NCBI GenBank assembly: GCA_024233135.1
Contig: JACKPZ010000009.1
Coordinates: 62,001-126,000 of the forward strand
Direction of reading: 5' to 3'
DNA: 64,000 nucleotides
Source of the DNA: Akkermansiaceae bacterium
Lineage (GTDB): Bacteria; Verrucomicrobiota; Verrucomicrobiia; Verrucomicrobiales; Akkermansiaceae
A model generated the notes under the pieces. The model was not told the DNA's origin and did no database searches. It worked only from the letters and a program-made list of their open reading frames with translations. Positions 60,601 to 64,000 of this stretch are shown piece by piece; positions within the stretch are counted from its first letter, which is position 1, and each line of letters opens with the position of its first letter. A program made the translations under genes and the position numbers.

Positions 60601-63600
60601 CTAGTTGCCGAGGCGGACGAAATACTTCGAAGCGCCGCCGAATTCCGATGCCGGAACCGTCACTTGTCCCACGCCGCCGCCATCCGTGGTGGGGCTGAGC
60701 GGTGAAGCAAGGGGCACGAACGCGGACTGCATGTCGGGCGACTTCACGACCGTGTAGCTCGTGCTCGGATCACCGAGGAAGTCGATGATCAGATCGCCGG
60801 AACCATTGCGTGAAACGCCGGTGATGACCGGTACCGAAGCCGGCGCCACGTTGACTTGCTCCACGATCCGGAGGTTGTCCACCGTGGCGTTGTAGGTCGA
60901 CGAACGGAAGTCCGTGTAGACGCCCACGTAAGCGGCTTGTCCGGAGAAGTTCGCGTTGGTGTAGGAACCCAACTGATGCCACGCGAGGTCGCCCTTGCTG
61001 ACCCAGCCGGAGACGAATTCGGTTTCCGAAACGCGGGTGATATAGACCGCCAGCAGGTTGGCGGGAAAGACCGTAGCGGGAGCGGGCGTCTGGCCTGCGT
61101 CGGTCGTGCCGACGAACCGCTCGCTCAGGAAGTCGCCACTCCTGCGGATGCCCGCGGTGAAGATGTCCTCACGCGGGTTCGCAGGCGGGTTGGCGAGCGT
61201 GACGATCACGCCGATGGTCTCGTTGCTGCTGGTGCCGCCGCCGTAGTGGACGATGTCGAGCATGACCGACTCGCCGACTCCGAGGACCTGGGTGTCGTGC
61301 ATGTAGGCGGATTGCAGGGCTCCCGCGGTGTGGCTGGGGTTGGTGATCTGGAGGGTGTTGGCCACCGCTCCGTCCACGTCATAGACCATGGCGCCGGTGC
61401 CGGGGTCGTTGGAGAGCATCGTCGTGCCGGCCCAACTGGAGGCCTCGCCCGGATCTTCGAATCCGTAGGTGGACAACACCGCGTAGTCGTCGTGCACGCC
61501 GTCGAGGTTGTCGTCCTTGGAAACGGTGAGGACGAACACATCATCGGACGTCTCTCCTCCGACGCCCGTGCTGGTTCCCTGGACGCGCACGGAGAAGGTC
61601 TGGCCGTGCACCGAGTTGGCACCGGTAAAGTCACTGTTGACCTGGAGGTTGCCGGAGCCGTCGATCGAAAACAGCAGGTTGTCGGGATAGCCGGCGTTGT
61701 CGATGAAGGTGTAGGTCGCGGCCTGCGGCGCGGCGGCAATGGTCGACGAGAGGGTGCCGATGGTCGTGCCGATCGGGTCGCCCGAGACGAAATTCGTGTC
61801 GTCGAGGTCCGTGATGAGCGGCGGAACCACCACGACACCGGTTTCCTCGTTGGTGAGGCCATACATGTGGAAACTGACCCCGGACTTGTCCGTGACGCTG
61901 ACATGGGTGCCGGCGTTGACCACCAGGTCGGTTCCCTGGGCGGTGTAATCCCAACTCACGAAGAGGGCGTCGTCGTCGTTGAACGTCCCGGTGACGAAGC
62001 CGGGCCGGTCCTCCGGCAGCGCGCCGAAGGCATGCACCACTTCCGTGCCGTTGGTGAAGGTGATGTCGACCGGGCGGTCCTGCAACGGACTCCAGGCCCG
62101 GATGTAAAGCCGCACGGTATAGTCATTGCCCGGCGTCAGGCCGGAAAGCGTGTAGTCCTGGGATTCGCCCGCATCGCCACCATTGGTGGAATAGGTCATG
62201 GTGCTGAGCAGGTCGATGATGCCCGTGCCCGTGACGCCGCCGCTGGCGGGAATCCAGCCGTTGAGGTTGGCGGAGGTGATCGCGGACCGCGTGTTGCCGC
62301 CGCTCGGCGTCCAGTTGAAGTTCGCGACGCTGTTCGCCGTGGTCAGCACGTCGAACACGACACCGTTGACGGTGGCTGCGCCGCCGCCGCTGATCTTGTG
62401 GGTGTAGCTCTTGGTGGCGGCGATGTCGCTGCTGGCGTCGTCGGTGATCTGGGTCACAGTCACGCCGGCCGCCTTCGCGAAGTCCGTGTCGTCGGTGGGG
62501 TCGGTGCCCAGGTCCACTTCGAATCCGTCGCGTGCGCCGTCACCGTCGCTGTCGCGGAAGAAGGCGTCGGTGGTTTCGGTGGCCTCGTCCGGGTCGTCCA
62601 GACCGTCGGCATCGGTGTCGACCAAGGTCGGGTCGCCGAGGAAACCGTCAACCTCGTCGAAGTCGCTCAGGGTGTCGTTATCGCTATCGTCATCCTTCGG
62701 GTTGATGTCGGGGTAGTTGAGGAACGTGTACAGCGCGTGGGTTCCGATGCTCAGTTCGTATTCGTCGAGGTCGGTAAGGCCGTCGTTGTCGAAGTCGCCG
62801 GTTCCCGCGCCGCCGATCCCGTTGCCGAAGGCGTCGCCCTTGAGGTCGGTCAGGTTGTCTGGGTCAGTCCACTGGTATTCCCAGGAGTCGGGAATGCCGT
62901 CACCATCCGAGTCGTCCACGACCGTCTCGAACGGGACGACGATCATGACCGCGCGGCTGCTGAAATGGGCGAATACCTCGGAATGCGAACCGGCGGTCGG
63001 GACCTGCCCCATGTGCATGGTGTGACCGCTGCCGCCGGTGGCGATATAAGTCCGCTGCAGCACCGTGCTCGCGTTGCCACTGGAGTAGTCCGGAGTGCTG
63101 GAAAGGGCGGCGGCGTTGTCCACGGCGTTCACCACCACGAATCCGTTGCTCGCCGCCATGGTGTAGTCGATGGTGAACGTGACATTGGAGCCGGAGGACT
63201 GGGTTTTCGCGGCGGGGATCGTGCCGATGCTGTCTACGTTGTCCAACGCGACCCAGCTCCAGGCGCTGTTGCCGGTGGAGGAGGTGGAGTCGCCGGAAAT
63301 GACGAGGTCGCCGGTGGCCGGCGGACTGAGCATTACGTAGGTGGTGGCGAACTGGGCGGTTCCGCCTTGGCCGGACTTCTCCGCCGTCAGCGGCGTGCCG
63401 TCGTAGGTCACGGTCCAGTTGCTGTTGCTCTCGCCGCTGACCATGACCACGAGCGCGTTCGCGCCGGTGATGTCGATGGGGGTGGCGGGAAGCATCGAAA
63501 TGCCAGTTCCGCCGCCCGCGTTTGAGAAGGTGCCGGAACCGGAACCGGTCGAAGTGGCGGACGCCGTGTTGACCGAGATCGGCGCGCCCTTGAGGAGCGA

Positions 63601-63663
63601 CGCGGACCCCGCGAGCAACGCACAGGCGCAGAGTGCGCCGCGCAAGGTTGGGTTTGGTTTCAT
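60601..63663 (-). CDS. secreted TSP3-repeat, calcium-binding protein
   Basis: 1020 residues from ATG 63663, with a signal peptide (MKPNPTLRGALCACALLAGS). Residues about 255-390 are thrombospondin type-3-like repeats rich in DSDGDGIPDS, DFDNDGLTDLDEYE and DTDADGLDDPDE, a calcium-binding signature. A cadherin-like unit nearly identical in pattern to that of the downstream GH78 gene follows ('GDPIGTTIGTLSSTIAAAPQ', 'HGQTFSVRVQGTSTGVGGET'), then a lectin-like part near 770-950 and the end 'KYFVRLGN'. No enzymatic motif seen. Probably a cell-surface or released glycan-binding partner. Confidence 0.88.
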   Translation of the reverse strand: MKPNPTLRGALCACALLAGSASLLKGAPISVNTASATSTGSGSGTFSNAGGGTGISMLPATPIDITGANALVVMVSGESNSNWTVTYDGTPLTAEKSGQGGTAQFATTYVMLSPPATGDLVISGDSTSSTGNSAWSWVALDNVDSIGTIPAAKTQSSGSNVTFTIDYTMAASNGFVVVNAVDNAAALSSTPDYSSGNASTVLQRTYIATGGSGHTMHMGQVPTAGSHSEVFAHFSSRAVMIVVPFETVVDDSDGDGIPDSWEYQWTDPDNLTDLKGDAFGNGIGGAGTGDFDNDGLTDLDEYELSIGTHALYTFLNYPDINPKDDDSDNDTLSDFDEVDGFLGDPTLVDTDADGLDDPDEATETTDAFFRDSDGDGARDGFEVDLGTDPTDDTDFAKAAGVTVTQITDDASSDIAATKSYTHKISGGGAATVNGVVFDVLTTANSVANFNWTPSGGNTRSAITSANLNGWIPASGGVTGTGIIDLLSTMTYSTNGGDAGESQDYTLSGLTPGNDYTVRLYIRAWSPLQDRPVDITFTNGTEVVHAFGALPEDRPGFVTGTFNDDDALFVSWDYTAQGTDLVVNAGTHVSVTDKSGVSFHMYGLTNEETGVVVVPPLITDLDDTNFVSGDPIGTTIGTLSSTIAAAPQAATYTFIDNAGYPDNLLFSIDGSGNLQVNSDFTGANSVHGQTFSVRVQGTSTGVGGETSDDVFVLTVSKDDNLDGVHDDYAVLSTYGFEDPGEASSWAGTTMLSNDPGTGAMVYDVDGAVANTLQITNPSHTAGALQSAYMHDTQVLGVGESVMLDIVHYGGGTSSNETIGVIVTLANPPANPREDIFTAGIRRSGDFLSERFVGTTDAGQTPAPATVFPANLLAVYITRVSETEFVSGWVSKGDLAWHQLGSYTNANFSGQAAYVGVYTDFRSSTYNATVDNLRIVEQVNVAPASVPVITGVSRNGSGDLIIDFLGDPSTSYTVVKSPDMQSAFVPLASPLSPTTDGGGVGQVTVPASEFGGASKYFVRLGN

Positions 63664-63887
63664 AGTGGTTGGTAGGGATTCTGGGTCTGGGAACTGGAAG
63701 GGAGGTCTCCGTGGTGTGCTTGATCCCGGCACGAGACGGAGAGACCGAACATACCATGGAGCGGCACTTTGGGAATAACCCACTTCGCCTACTCCGGGAG
63801 GACTATATTCGATGCGCTGTGGAGTCGCGGATTCTCCAGTCTTTTGGAGATCAGTCTGATTGATTTCAAAGGACCGGGTGGAGGAAT
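63664..63887. other. 224-nt intergenic region upstream of the TSP3 gene
   Basis: Gap between two minus-strand genes. It contains an AT-rich patch (gactatattc, 63811-63820) and a small ctcca/tggag inverted repeat near 63833-63850. No confident promoter or gene can be assigned. Confidence 0.4.
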
Positions 63888-64000
63888 TCAGGGGGCCGCG
63901 GACGTTTCGTCGTTCTGCATGATCGAAACCCGGAGAAAGGCGCGGTTTCCGGAGATCGGGGAAGAGACCTCGAGAACGGAGTCGTCATCCTGTTGCACGG
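63888..64000 (-). CDS. C-terminal end of an extracellular protein (5' part beyond window)
   Basis: Partial minus-strand frame: the last 37 residues and TGA at 63890-63888. The sequence 'SVLEVSSPISGNRAFLRVSI' followed by 'MQNDETSAAP' has the same short pattern (hydrophobic-aromatic-x-Arg, then valine-rich) that ends the other secreted proteins in this window. The start and the function are not visible. Confidence 0.6.
   Translation of the reverse strand, partial: VQQDDDSVLEVSSPISGNRAFLRVSIMQNDETSAAP

Noticed and set aside
60856..63525. 889-aa open frame on the plus strand
   Set aside because: Antisense to the TSP3-repeat gene; long antisense frames are expected in high-GC coding DNA and the translation is Val/Gly/Asp-rich without domains.
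1..64000. tRNA, rRNA, CRISPR, insertion-sequence and prophage features
   Set aside because: No cloverleaf-like genes, regular spaced repeats, transposase or phage genes were seen; this is by eye, and a dedicated scan could still find a tRNA.

Overview
The window is high-GC, gene-dense chromosomal DNA that looks like a member of the Verrucomicrobiota (Verrucomicrobiales, Haloferula/Luteolibacter-like). The evidence is the family mix. There is a DUF1549/DUF1553 plus DUF1501 gene pair, a Verru_Chthon cassette protein A, autotransporter-associated beta-strand proteins (one with a PEP-CTERM tail), a GntR/LacI hybrid regulator, a Reg_prop/Y_Y_Y sensor kinase and a GH78 rhamnosidase. This placement is inference from gene families, not from a marker alignment. 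I saw no rRNA, tRNA, CRISPR array, insertion sequence or prophage.

Layout. 1-2.1 kb (minus): a VIT-domain protein cut by the window edge, preceded by two tandem paralogues that resemble isolated secretin-core domains. 2.1-4.8 kb: an acidic hypothetical, a small ORF and a VapBC-type toxin-antitoxin pair. 4.9-8.5 kb (minus): Nudix, DUF1549/DUF1553, DUF1501 operon. 8.6-9.0 kb: a secreted Cys/Asp/Glu/Lys repeat protein. 9.2-13.9 kb (plus): tgt-yajC-secDF plus a small outer-membrane-barrel candidate. 13.9-23.2 kb: housekeeping genes (six-EF-hand protein, metF, AsmA-like protein, scpA, infA, trxB, mrp, P1B-type metal ATPase). 23.4-32.1 kb: an extracellular block with a PEP-CTERM protein, a 977-aa beta-strand-repeat protein divergent from a GntR/LacI regulator, and a zinc metalloprotease fused to beta-strand repeats. 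32.3-35.1 kb (minus): an apparent operon of ferredoxin, DciA, HAD-Nudix fusion, FolB and J-domain protein. 35.2-44.6 kb: hypothetical membrane protein, HemQ, NahK-like kinase, FHA protein, TPR protein, lipoprotein, PdxA and an MFS transporter. 44.7-50.7 kb: a large secreted protein and a propeller-sensor histidine kinase with its response regulator. 50.9-56.2 kb: Verru_Chthon protein A followed by two paralogous secreted proteins. 56.3-64 kb (minus): GH78 rhamnosidase, TSP3-repeat protein and the tail of another extracellular protein.

How the genes work together. The most interesting arrangement is in the 33.1-34.5 kb operon. A HAD phosphatase fused to a complete Nudix pyrophosphohydrolase overlaps the start of folB by 4 nt. 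Those two activities are exactly what is needed to turn dihydroneopterin triphosphate into dihydroneopterin, the FolB substrate, so the fusion is a candidate for the poorly defined phosphatase step of folate synthesis. Other points worth a second look are a queuine tRNA-ribosyltransferase that has lost three zinc cysteines, an Mrp without its CxxC, a P1B-4-like ATPase with an N-terminal CxxC domain, and the Verru_Chthon A/paralogue cassette. The promoter candidate in front of that cassette has an inverted repeat filling its spacer.
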